From: Candidatus Dadabacteria bacterium
GTDB taxonomy: Bacteria > Desulfobacterota_D > UBA1144 > Nemesobacterales > Nemesobacteraceae
Direction of reading: 5' to 3'
DNA: 37,358 bases
Assembly: GCA_022826905.1 (NCBI GenBank)
Contig: JAJDUA010000050.1
Location: 1 to 37,358 of the forward strand
Part shown: positions 7,102-14,304 of the stretch, one piece after another
Layout of the letters: each line of letters begins with the position of its first letter
Numbering within the stretch: the stretch's first letter is position 1
The notes under the pieces: generated by a model
What the model saw: the letters and a program-made list of their open reading frames with translations, nothing else
Databases searched by the model: none
Told to the model about the DNA's origin: nothing
Position numbers and translations under genes: made by a program

Positions 7102-8667
7102 TCAGTGCTTAAAGTGTCTTTTGCCGGTAAAAACCATCGCCATTGAGTGCTCGTCCGCAGCGGCGATTACTTCTGTATCCCTTACCGATCCTCCAGGCTG
7201 CGCTATTGCGGTTATTCCCGCCCTTGCCGCTTCGTCAACACCGTCTCTGAAGGGGAAAAACGCGTCAGAAGCGAGCACCGAGCCATCGGTCGGCATGCGG
7301 GCCTTCATTCCAGCGATCCTTACCGAATCGACCCTGCTCATCTGTCCCGCTCCTATCCCTACCGTCCGGAGGTCCCTGGCGTAGACAATGGCGTTTGACT
7401 TGGTGTGCCGGCAGACCTTCCAGGCGAACCGGAGATCGGCCATCTCCTGGGGGGTGGGTTTTCTCTTGGTCGGGATCTTTATCTCTGAAAAATCATCTCC
7501 CCATCCCCTGTCGCTTTGCTGTATGAGCGCCCCGCCCGTCACCTTCTTTATATCCCAGGTTCCTGCCCCGCCGATATCCATGCCTCCCGTGAGAAGCACC
7601 CGCAGGTTCTTTCTGCCTGATAGCAGCATGAGTGCCTTTTCTGAAAAACCGGGGGCTATCAGCACCTCGGCGAACATGCCGGCTATCTCCTCGGCCGCGG
7701 TCTCGTCAACCTCCCTGTTAAAGGCGATTATTCCGCCGAAAGCACTTTCCGGGTCGCATTCCCTCGCACGGGAGAACGCCTCTGCGGGAGTGTCCCCGAG
7801 CGCCGCTCCGCAGGGATTGTTGTGCTTCACTATTACGCATGCGGTATCCGCAAACTCCCTTGCGAGCTCGAAGGCGGAGTCGGTGTCGTATATGTTGTTA
7901 AGGGAAAGCTCTTTCCCCTGGAGCTGCCTAGCGTTTGTAACGCAGTGCGCCCCGGCTGTGCCGCCCTCCGCGTAGAACGCCCCCAGCTGGTGAGGATTCT
8001 CCCCGTAGCGAAGATCAAGCTTTTTTTCGAGGTAGAGTGTGTAGGTCGCCGGAAGCGGGTTTCTTTCGCCGTCGGGTTCGAGGGACGAGAGATAGTTCGA
8101 TATCGCCGCGTCGTACCTCGAGACGCAGGAAAAGGCCTTTGCCGAGAGGCGGAAATTGGTCTCCGGGGAGATTTTCCCCTTGTTTCTGCGAAGTTCCCTG
8201 AGCACGGCGCCGTAGTCTTCGGGATCGGTGAGCACGGTTACCGACGCGTGGTTTTTCGCCGCGGCCCGAAGCATCGCCGGCCCGCCTATGTCTATGTTCT
8301 CTATCGCTTCAGAAAACGATGTTCCCTCTTTCGCTACCACTTCCTCAAAGGGGTAGAAATTGACAACGAGCATGTCTATCGGCTCTATGGAATTCTCGGC
8401 CATTTCCCCGAGGTGGCGCTCATCGTCCCTCATTCCGAGAAGGCCGCCGTGGATTTTGGGGTGAAGCGTTTTCACCCTTCCTCCCAGTATTTCGGGAAAC
8501 CCCGTGTAGTCAGATATTTCCGTCACCTTCGCCCCGCCGTCCCTGAGCCTCCTGGCGGTCCCTCCGGTTGAGAGCATCTTGACGCCAAGCTCCTCCAGGC
8601 CCTTTGCGAGCGTGATTATCCCCTTTTTGTCGTAAACGCTTATTACCGCTCTTTTTATCCTTGTCAT
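7102..8667 (-). CDS. purH: Bifunctional AICAR transformylase/IMP cyclohydrolase
   Basis: PurH catalyses the last two steps of de novo IMP synthesis. The N-terminal MGS-like cyclohydrolase domain is recognisable from IKRAVISVYDKKGI, LSTGGTARRLRDGG, and FPEILGGRVKTLHPKIHGG. The C-terminal transformylase domain shows LRYGENPHQ, KHNNPCGAA, FGGIIAFNREVD, TKSNAIVYA and the closing GGSVRDTEVI. The length of 521 residues is normal. ATG 8667 is chosen over longer frames because family homology begins at MTRIKRAV and AAAAGGGG lies about 9 nt upstream. It is transcribed away from mlaD and is a single gene between accessory segments. Confidence 0.96.
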   Translation of the reverse strand: MTRIKRAVISVYDKKGIITLAKGLEELGVKMLSTGGTARRLRDGGAKVTEISDYTGFPEILGGRVKTLHPKIHGGLLGMRDDERHLGEMAENSIEPIDMLVVNFYPFEEVVAKEGTSFSEAIENIDIGGPAMLRAAAKNHASVTVLTDPEDYGAVLRELRRNKGKISPETNFRLSAKAFSCVSRYDAAISNYLSSLEPDGERNPLPATYTLYLEKKLDLRYGENPHQLGAFYAEGGTAGAHCVTNARQLQGKELSLNNIYDTDSAFELAREFADTACVIVKHNNPCGAALGDTPAEAFSRARECDPESAFGGIIAFNREVDETAAEEIAGMFAEVLIAPGFSEKALMLLSGRKNLRVLLTGGMDIGGAGTWDIKKVTGGALIQQSDRGWGDDFSEIKIPTKRKPTPQEMADLRFAWKVCRHTKSNAIVYARDLRTVGIGAGQMSRVDSVRIAGMKARMPTDGSVLASDAFFPFRDGVDEAARAGITAIAQPGGSVRDTEVIAAADEHSMAMVFTGKRHFKH

Positions 8668-8759
8668 GAATGAAAACCCCTTTTCAGGGTCGGGGGCGCG
8701 CCTCGGACGGAACAGAGTAATTGAGGTTATCACAGCCGCCCGGATTTTCAATTCTCCGC

Positions 8760-8788
8760 TTACAAATAATCCGGTTTTTCGGTACAAT
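8760..8788 (+). promoter_or_regulatory. Candidate promoter of the MlaD-like gene
   Basis: TTACAA (8760-8765), 17 bp, then TACAAT (8783-8788). The boxes match the sigma-70 consensus at 4 and 5 of 6 positions and lie 40 bp upstream of the mlaD-like start, in the divergent purH/mlaD interval. Confidence 0.5.
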
Positions 8789-8828
8789 ACCAAGGATAAG
8801 GCGTGCTGGCCGCGTCGGGAGAGCGCAG

Positions 8829-9689
8829 ATGGAAAAACAGAGATCGACTCGACTCAAGGTAGGGGTTTTCGTTCTGGCATCAATCGCTATATTCGTTTAC
8901 GGAGTTTTTACGATAAGCGGCCAGGAAGAGCTCTTCGAGAGGGAGTACAAGGTAAAAACCTACTTTGACAACAGTGCGGGATTGCTCGAGGGTGCCTACG
9001 TGCGACTCTCGGGAGTGGGCGTGGGGTCGGTGTCAACCATCCGTTTTTCGGACGATCCTTCCCTCGGGAAGGTCCAGGTCATAATGGAAATCAACAAGCG
9101 GGCGTTTGGCAGGATCTCGAAGGACTCCCACGCCACGATCAAGACCGAGGGGCTTCTGGGAGCGAAATTCGTCGAGATCGTTCCCGGCCAGGGAGAGAGC
9201 ATAGGCAGGGCCCGCGACGGGATTGTGATCAAGGGCTACACGTCGCCCGAGATGCAGGAGATAATAAGTCAGTCAGAGGAATTCGTCACGAACCTCACGG
9301 CCATCTCCAGGAATCTCGACAAGATAGTTGAGGCGTTTGCTGACGAAACCAACCCCGGAAACGCGAGAAACACGCTGCTTGCCATGCAGGAGAGTTTCCA
9401 GATGATTTCCAACACCATTACCGTGATTGAGAAGCAGGAGGGTTTCCTCCATACCCTCATCTACGACGAGCAGTTCGCGGCCGACATGCGGAGTTTCTCC
9501 TCTAACTTGGCCGAGGTTTCCCGGATGGTAAGGGAGGGAGAAGGTTCGGTTGGGGCGCTTGTAGTGGATCCCTCGGTTCACGACGCACTGAAAGGGGTGC
9601 TCGGGGAGGCCGAGAGAAACAGGTTTGTCCGCACCGCCGTTAGGTATATGATAGAAGAAAAGGAGAAGAGGGCGTCGGGAGAGCAGTAA
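8829..9689 (+). CDS. MlaD/MCE-domain protein
   Basis: This 286-residue protein has one N-terminal transmembrane anchor (about 9-27, VGVFVLASIAIFVYGVFTI) followed by an MCE domain (about 38-115: GLLEGAYVRLSGVGVGSV, IKTEGLLGAKFVEI). The rest of the chain is helical and probably periplasmic. MCE proteins form periplasmic rings that carry phospholipids between membranes as part of Mla-type ABC systems. GGGAGAG precedes ATG 8829; the longer upstream frame lacks homology. No MlaE permease, MlaF ATPase or MlaC carrier is nearby, so the partners must be encoded elsewhere. Confidence 0.87.
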   Translation: MEKQRSTRLKVGVFVLASIAIFVYGVFTISGQEELFEREYKVKTYFDNSAGLLEGAYVRLSGVGVGSVSTIRFSDDPSLGKVQVIMEINKRAFGRISKDSHATIKTEGLLGAKFVEIVPGQGESIGRARDGIVIKGYTSPEMQEIISQSEEFVTNLTAISRNLDKIVEAFADETNPGNARNTLLAMQESFQMISNTITVIEKQEGFLHTLIYDEQFAADMRSFSSNLAEVSRMVREGEGSVGALVVDPSVHDALKGVLGEAERNRFVRTAVRYMIEEKEKRASGEQ

Positions 9690-9758
9690 GGTTCAGGAGA
9701 ACCTCGCTTGCGGCGGCGTCCGGATATTGGATCAGAAAGTCTTAAGGAGGTAATAGAG

Positions 9759-10523
9759 ATGTCAGCTAGAAGATTTTTGGTTTTTTTGATTGCTTTGGTT
9801 TTCTGCGCCGTTCCGCTCAAGGCCACCCACTCGGGCGAACCCCCGGCCGAATCGTTTTCGCTCCCGGGCCCGCAGCTCGTAACCGGTGCCTGGATGTTCA
9901 TTGCGGGCTACAAGGCCGACCCGGAGGTTCTTAAGTCGATGCTTCCGGCGGGTCTTAAGCCCCATCCGAACAATCACGTGGTCATAAACATGTATACGGT
10001 TCCCGACAAGAACCAGACCTCGGGATTCGGGGCGTACACGCTCACTTATCTCACGATCGAGCTTGAAGGTCACGACTCGTACGTGATGGATTCCGACATA
10101 ACCTACCCGGGAAGGTACTTCGTTCATTACTATAACAGTTCTTCCAAGATGAGGGCATTCACCAAGCCAGTCGGCATTCCCGCTCAGGAGGGGATGACCA
10201 CAACCGTGGTGGAGAACGGAGTGCTGAAGACAAAGCTTGAAATCGGCGGACAGTCGATGATTGAGGCCACGGCCGAGGTCGGAAGCGAACTTGGAGGATT
10301 CGGCGGAGGACACCTTAACTACTTCGGGTTTATGGAGGACAAGGGAGTGGTCAAGTACCCGATCCCTTGGAACGGGGGGACGGTGTCAATGGCTAACCCG
10401 AAAATAATGTTCACGGCTCCCGAGGGCCATCCGCTTCACAAGCTTAAGCCGCTTGGGGATCCAACATGGGCCATCTGGACCAAGGGAAGCTTCGTCTATC
10501 CCCAGTACCAGGTAGTTAACTGA
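9759..10523 (+). CDS. Exported acetoacetate-decarboxylase-like protein
   Basis: This 254-residue protein has a signal peptide (RRFLVFLIALVFCAVPLKA) and a domain resembling the acetoacetate decarboxylase superfamily: GAWMFIAGYKADPEVLKSML, LPAGLKPHPNNHVVINMY, then FGAYTLTYLTIELEGHDSYV. The true decarboxylases use a Lys in a GFPKK-type motif. The matching region here reads KPVGIPAQEG and lacks the paired lysines, so decarboxylation is doubtful. The start has the best ribosome site in the window (AAGGAGG at 9744-9750, 8 nt spacing). A strong terminator follows the gene at 10547-10592, so it is probably transcribed alone or with mlaD. Confidence 0.65.
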   Translation: MSARRFLVFLIALVFCAVPLKATHSGEPPAESFSLPGPQLVTGAWMFIAGYKADPEVLKSMLPAGLKPHPNNHVVINMYTVPDKNQTSGFGAYTLTYLTIELEGHDSYVMDSDITYPGRYFVHYYNSSSKMRAFTKPVGIPAQEGMTTTVVENGVLKTKLEIGGQSMIEATAEVGSELGGFGGGHLNYFGFMEDKGVVKYPIPWNGGTVSMANPKIMFTAPEGHPLHKLKPLGDPTWAIWTKGSFVYPQYQVVN

Positions 10524-10546
10524 GGGTAAGTTAAGTGCAGTTTTGA

Positions 10547-10592
10547 GGGTTGTATCCCGAAACCTCTCGCTTCGGGGTGCAACCCTTTTTTT
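10547..10592 (+). terminator. Rho-independent terminator
   Basis: The 15-bp stem (10547-10561 with 10571-10585, including two G-U pairs) has a 9-nt loop and is followed by seven T residues (10586-10592). This is a textbook terminator for the exported protein gene ending at 10523. The T-run ends only 14 bp before the GtrA start codon. Confidence 0.92.
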
Positions 10593-10606
10593 CCCCGAAA
10601 ACCTCC

Positions 10607-11221
10607 ATGACCAGATCGGATTACCCAGTCTTGTTCGTAATAAGCGAGATAAACGCGCTTTTCATACTGCTTCTCTTCTTCACGCTTCGCACCGAGATGC
10701 CCGGAGTGCATTCCACGCTTGTGGGGGTGCAGTGGGGGATTTTCATACTGAGTCCCGTGGTCCATTTTCTTTTTCTCGGGTTTTTCTCCCGTTGGTCCTC
10801 GCTTGTCCAGTTCGCGAAGTTCTGTATGATAAGCTTTTCGAACCTCGTGATCGACTTCGGAATACTCAACCTGCTCATCTATTATTCCGGGGTGGCGGAG
10901 GGGGTTCTGTACTCGGTTTTCAAGGCCGCTTCATTTATCTTGGCAAACGTTAACGGCTACGCGTGGAACAAGTTCTGGACGTTTCGCAGCAGGGAGGTGG
11001 AGGGGTGGATGAACCAGTTCATAAGGTTCTTCGCCGTCGTCGGCGTGGGGCTCGTGATAAACGTTACGGTCGCTTCGTACGTGGTTGCCGAGTTCGGGGG
11101 CTCCGGGGGTTCCATCTCGTCCACGGTATGGGCGAACATAGGAGCCGCGGTGTCCTTGATATTCACGCTTTTCTGGAATTTCTTCGGTCTTAAATACCTG
11201 GTTTTTGAGAAAAGGTCTTGA
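10607..11221 (+). CDS. GtrA-like membrane protein with N-terminal extension
   Basis: This 204-residue protein ends in a typical four-helix GtrA domain: LVQFAKFCMISFSNLVIDFG, then FILANVNGYAWNKFWTFRS, VVGVGLVINVTVASYVV and a closing NFFGLKYLVFEKR. GtrA proteins are thought to carry lipid-linked sugars across the inner membrane. About 65 extra N-terminal residues contain two more hydrophobic helices, so six membrane segments are predicted instead of four. ATG 10607 has no ribosome site and follows the terminator T-run by 14 bp. The true start may be further downstream (for instance 10697), which would remove one added helix. No glycosyltransferase lies beside it. Confidence 0.78.
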   Translation: MTRSDYPVLFVISEINALFILLLFFTLRTEMPGVHSTLVGVQWGIFILSPVVHFLFLGFFSRWSSLVQFAKFCMISFSNLVIDFGILNLLIYYSGVAEGVLYSVFKAASFILANVNGYAWNKFWTFRSREVEGWMNQFIRFFAVVGVGLVINVTVASYVVAEFGGSGGSISSTVWANIGAAVSLIFTLFWNFFGLKYLVFEKRS

Positions 11222-11455
11222 TTGATTCTAGAATTCTCGAAGTTGAGATGCGAATTAAACTGCATTTGTCACAAATTTTAAATCAACGGATTTTTTAAGG
11301 TTCGCGACCCCGTAGCTGCTGTGTTGTTTCGATCGGTCGTTTTTAATGCCAATTTGCATTCTCTTATCATTTCGTTTTTTAAATGTAACACTTCGTCTAG
11401 AAAACGAAGATTAAGCCTCTCTTACCGTGTAAAGTCTGTCTCGAAATTCTACTGT
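11222..11455. other. AT-rich intergenic stretch before the HigBA operon
   Basis: Within the 320-bp gap between the GtrA and HigB genes, this part is visibly richer in A/T than its neighbours. It contains no frame with family similarity and no clear hairpin terminator for the GtrA gene. The composition change supports separate acquisition of the HigBA operon. Confidence 0.5.
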
Positions 11456-11483
11456 TTGACACTTGAACAAGAAAAGTTAGAAT
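11456..11483 (+). promoter_or_regulatory. Strong promoter of the HigBA operon
   Basis: A perfect TTGACA (11456-11461) is followed after 16 bp by TAGAAT (11478-11483), five of six matches. It lies 58 bp upstream of higB and immediately before a pair of 10-bp direct repeats. Confidence 0.7.
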
Positions 11484-11492
11484 TGTATCAGT

Positions 11493-11528
11493 TTGGGAGC
11501 GAAGTACTTTAAATTAAATTGGGAGCGA
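11493..11528. promoter_or_regulatory. Direct-repeat pair, candidate HigA operator
   Basis: TTGGGAGCGA occurs at 11493-11502 and again at 11519-11528, 26 bp apart (centre to centre), between the -10 box and the higB start. The position downstream of the promoter would suit repression by the HigA HTH domain. The second copy also overlaps a five-codon frame MQIAS (11528-11545) whose stop TGA overlaps the higB ATG. Confidence 0.4.
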
Positions 11529-11541
11529 TGCAAATTGCTTC

Positions 11542-11835
11542 ATGAGAATCATAACCAAGAAAAGGTTGCGGGAATTTTATGAGCGTTATAAAGATGCAGA
11601 GCAATCGCTTCTCAGTTGGTATCGTGAGGTTGAGAAAGAAGATTGGGATACGCCCGCTGAGGTAAAAGAGAAGTATCGCAGTGCCAGTATCTTAGGGGAC
11701 AGTCGAGTGGTTTTTAACATAAAGGGCAATAAGTACAGATTGGTCGTGAAGATTAAATATGAATACCGCGTGGTTTATATACGTTTTGTGGGAACCCACG
11801 CGCAATATGATGCTATAGATGCGGAGGAGGTATAA
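11542..11835 (+). CDS. higB: HigB-family toxin (RelE superfamily)
   Basis: This 97-residue protein matches the HigB_toxin family: RIITKKRLREFYERYKDAEQ at the start, WDTPAEVKEKYRSASILGDS in the middle, then RVVFNIKGNKYRLVVKIKYE and the closing VYIRFVGTHAQYDAID. HigB proteins cut mRNA on the ribosome. The toxin gene precedes the antitoxin gene, the usual order for this type, with only 2 bp between them. A strong promoter and paired direct repeats lie upstream. Arg, Lys and His residues expected in the active surface (for example the final HAQYD) are present. Confidence 0.92.
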   Translation: MRIITKKRLREFYERYKDAEQSLLSWYREVEKEDWDTPAEVKEKYRSASILGDSRVVFNIKGNKYRLVVKIKYEYRVVYIRFVGTHAQYDAIDAEEV

Positions 11836-11837
11836 AA

Positions 11838-13058
11838 ATGGTTAACGTAAAGCCAATTCGTACCGAGGAAGACTATGAAGCCGCCTTGGCTCGTATCGAC
11901 GAAATCTTTGAAGCCGAGTTTGACAGTACTGAGGGCAGAGAACTTGATGTTCTGGTTGACCTTGTTGAGCTCTATGAGAGTAAACATGTGCCAATGGGGT
12001 ATCCAGATCCCATTGAAGCGATCAAGTTTCGCATGGAGCAGGCAGGTTTGAGCCAGCGCGATTTGGTTCCTTTCATAGGAAGCCGTGCGAGGGTCTCCGA
12101 AGTGCTTTCCGGGAAACGTGCCATAACAATGCCTATGGCACGGGCTCTGCACGAACATATTGGTATTCCGGCCGATGTGCTGATCCGCAATTCGGGTACA
12201 GGGTTTAAGAACCCCGTGGACGATATTCAATGGAACCGGTTCCCACTCAAGCCTATGGCGAAGCTGGGATGGATTCCAAATGTTTCTGACTTGAAGGAGC
12301 GCGCAGAGGAGTTTATTGGTGAACTGATTGAGTGTGCAGGAGGTCGGGATGCGGCGTATGCTGTTTTTTACCAAAAGAATGATTACCGTCGCTTGAATGC
12401 CAAAACGGACCCATATGCGCTCAAGGCATGGTGCCTGAAGGTGTTGAGTGCGGCGAACGAGAATCATCCTGAGGTAGACTACAAGCCCGGAACCGTAACA
12501 TTGGATTTTCTGAGGCGGCTTGCACAAATGAGCTGGTCAGAAGAAGGGCCGCGACTTGCGGCGGAATTCCTGGCGAGCAACGGTATTTCTTTTGTGACCG
12601 TCAGGCATCTGCCGAAGACGTATCTTGATGGGGCGGCGCTACGGGGCAGTGACGGGAGGCCAGTCATTGGTCTTACTCTGCGTTATGACCGGATTGATAA
12701 TTTCTGGTTCTGTCTTTTGCATGAGTTAGCCCATGTCGGACTCCATATTGACAATAACGAAGGGGACGCCTTTTTTGATGATTTAAGTTTGGGCGGAACC
12801 ATCTCTATGTTGCAAGATGAAATGGAGGCACAAGCGGACCAATGGGTCAAGGAAGCATTGATCCCAGAAGCAGTTTGGGATACCAGTGAGGCCAGCAAGC
12901 AGCCGGCTACCGCAATAGCCGTTATGAATCTGGCAAGAGTTTTAAATATTCATCCGGCAATAGTGGCGGGCAGGGTCCGCCATGAACAAGGGAACTACCG
13001 ATTACTCTCTCAGTTCGTTGGTGCCGGAGAGATTCGCCGACAATTTACCCTCTTGTGA
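11838..13058 (+). CDS. higA: HigA antitoxin fused to an ImmA/IrrE metallopeptidase domain
   Basis: This 406-residue protein has an acidic N-terminal segment (1-50) resembling HigA proteins paired with HigB_toxin, followed by an XRE HTH (about 59-115: AIKFRMEQAGLSQRDLVPFI, then SRARVSEVLSGKRAI). The C-terminal part is ImmA/IrrE-like with a zinc motif HELAH at 295-299 and a probable third ligand Glu330 in the DEMEAQAD helix. Such proteins neutralise HigB and repress the operon. The intact protease motif suggests regulated cleavage of a partner. It starts 2 bp after higB, with GGAGG 8 nt upstream. The end is 48 bp before the IS-end-like repeat at 13106. Confidence 0.9.
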   Translation: MVNVKPIRTEEDYEAALARIDEIFEAEFDSTEGRELDVLVDLVELYESKHVPMGYPDPIEAIKFRMEQAGLSQRDLVPFIGSRARVSEVLSGKRAITMPMARALHEHIGIPADVLIRNSGTGFKNPVDDIQWNRFPLKPMAKLGWIPNVSDLKERAEEFIGELIECAGGRDAAYAVFYQKNDYRRLNAKTDPYALKAWCLKVLSAANENHPEVDYKPGTVTLDFLRRLAQMSWSEEGPRLAAEFLASNGISFVTVRHLPKTYLDGAALRGSDGRPVIGLTLRYDRIDNFWFCLLHELAHVGLHIDNNEGDAFFDDLSLGGTISMLQDEMEAQADQWVKEALIPEAVWDTSEASKQPATAIAVMNLARVLNIHPAIVAGRVRHEQGNYRLLSQFVGAGEIRRQFTLL

Positions 13059-13105
13059 AATTACCCAATCTTTTTCTACAAACTTGATTTTCCAAAATCA
13101 CGGGT

Positions 13106-13137
13106 GGTGAAATTATCAATAGAAACCGGGCGGATTT
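13106..13137. repeat. IS-end-like direct repeat, copy 2
   Basis: This matches 264-295 at about 27 of 32 positions in the same orientation (GGTGAAATTATCAATAGAA, then GGGCGGATTT). It lies between the end of higA-immA and the 3' end of tRNA-Gly, 46 bp from the tRNA. No transposase reading frame is attached, so it is a relic or one end of a larger element. Confidence 0.5.
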
Positions 13138-13183
13138 TGTATTAACGTGATGGCGGGAATAAATACAGCTTTCAAAGAGTGAG

Positions 13184-13257
13184 AGCGGGCGACGGGATTC
13201 GAACCCGCGACCCTTGGCTTGGGAAGCCAATGCTCTGGCCAGCTGAGCTACACCCGC
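13184..13257 (-). tRNA. tRNA-Gly (anticodon CCC)
   Basis: The reverse complement folds into a standard 74-nt cloverleaf: acceptor GCGGGTG/CGCCCGC, D stem GCTC/GAGC, anticodon stem TTGGC/GCCAA around the loop TTCCCAA, a five-base variable region GGGTC, and T arm GCGGG-TTCGAAT-CCCGT. The anticodon is CCC, decoding GGG glycine codons. The CCA end is not encoded. Its 3' end faces the accessory region. Confidence 0.97.
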
Positions 13258-13345
13258 AATACTCGAAGGACTCTATACGGATATTGCTTACAAATCAAAC
13301 TTGGCACCGCGGACGGTTCTCCGGATAAGCGGTGCACGTTTCAGA

Positions 13346-13351
13346 TATAAT
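13346..13351 (+). promoter_or_regulatory. Consensus -10 box directly before murQ
   Basis: A perfect TATAAT lies 7 nt before the GTG at 13359, so transcription from it would start at or within a base or two of the start codon. No convincing -35 element is seen 16-18 bp upstream (the sequence there is GGATAA). Confidence 0.45.
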
Positions 13352-13358
13352 ATTCCCC

Positions 13359-14282
13359 GTGGAGAAGACTCGCCGGACAGGACACCTGCTTACAGAGAAA
13401 GTAAACCCGAGGACGATCAGTATCGATGAACTTTCGTGTTCTGAAATCATCGATCTTATAAGCGGGGAAGACCGGGTGGCGTTTGAAGCTGTTTCCAGGG
13501 AAAAAGATTCCATCTCCCGGGCGGCGGAAATGGTTTTCCGCTCCCTTGAGGGCGACGGCAGGGTCTTTTTCGTCGGGGCGGGGACAAGCGGGCGGCTCGG
13601 GGTGATGGAAGCTGCCGAATGCCCGCCCACTTTCGGAACGGACCTCGAGACGGTGCAGGCGGTTATGGCGGGAGGGCGGAATGCGGTATGGAACTCGGTC
13701 GAGGGTGCGGAAGATTCCGCTACGGCTTCCGTGGAAGCCCTGCGTGACAAGAAACTCTCGGGGGACGACGTGGTTCTGGGAATCGCGGCGAGTTCCGGTA
13801 CGCCGTTTGTGATATCGGCCCTTGAATATGCCAAGACGGTTGGTTGCGCAAGCATACTTGTATGCTGCAGCGAGCCGGAGAACATCCCGGCCGACTTGGT
13901 CATAACCCTTCTTGTCGGTCCTGAAGTGATAGTGGGTTCCACAAGGCTCAAGGCCGCTACCGCTACCAAGATGGTCCTTAACATGGTTACGACAACTGCG
14001 ATGGTGCTTCTCGGGAAAACTTACGGGAACCTGATGGTTGATCTTAAACCCACGTCGTCAAAACTTGTCGACAGGGCAAGGAGAATCATAATGGACATAT
14101 GCGGCGTGGGGGAAGAAGAAGCCGCCTTGCTTTTTCGGGAAGCCGACGGGAATCTCAAGGTTGCCGTGGTAATGAAACTTGGTGGCCTCTTGCCTGAAGA
14201 GTCGGCCAAACTGCTGCGGGAAAACGGCGGGTATCTGAAAAAGACCCTAAGGGGCATATCCCGCTCGGCGGGGAATCCGTGA
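13359..14282 (+). CDS. murQ: N-acetylmuramic acid 6-phosphate etherase
   Basis: MurQ cleaves the lactyl ether of MurNAc-6-P to give GlcNAc-6-P and D-lactate during cell-wall recycling. With a GTG start at 13359 the protein is 307 residues, close to the usual ~300. The sugar-phosphate-binding SIS motif GAGTSGRLG is at 73-81, the catalytic Glu87 lies in AAECPP and the second Glu115 in SVEGAED, and KPTSSKLVDRA follows. The frame is also open from GTG 13332, but a perfect -10 box inside that extension and the family N-terminus support 13359. It lies 700 bp before the convergent Fic gene's upstream partner and leads the murein-recycling set. Confidence 0.93.
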   Translation: MEKTRRTGHLLTEKVNPRTISIDELSCSEIIDLISGEDRVAFEAVSREKDSISRAAEMVFRSLEGDGRVFFVGAGTSGRLGVMEAAECPPTFGTDLETVQAVMAGGRNAVWNSVEGAEDSATASVEALRDKKLSGDDVVLGIAASSGTPFVISALEYAKTVGCASILVCCSEPENIPADLVITLLVGPEVIVGSTRLKAATATKMVLNMVTTTAMVLLGKTYGNLMVDLKPTSSKLVDRARRIIMDICGVGEEEAALLFREADGNLKVAVVMKLGGLLPEESAKLLRENGGYLKKTLRGISRSAGNP

Positions 14283-14304
14283 CGCCTGTGTCCTAACAGT
14301 CTGA

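Noticed and set aside
9691-9704. Small hairpin GGTTC-AGGA-GAACC after the MlaD gene.
   Set aside because: The stem has only five base pairs and no T-run follows. It could occur by chance.
11321-11512. A 63-codon frame in the AT-rich gap before HigB.
   Set aside because: It has no ribosome site, no family similarity, and runs over the HigBA promoter.
13184-13257. Possible att site at the 3' end of tRNA-Gly for integration of the accessory region.
   Set aside because: No second copy of the tRNA 3' end and no integrase gene were seen in the window, so an integrative element cannot be supported.
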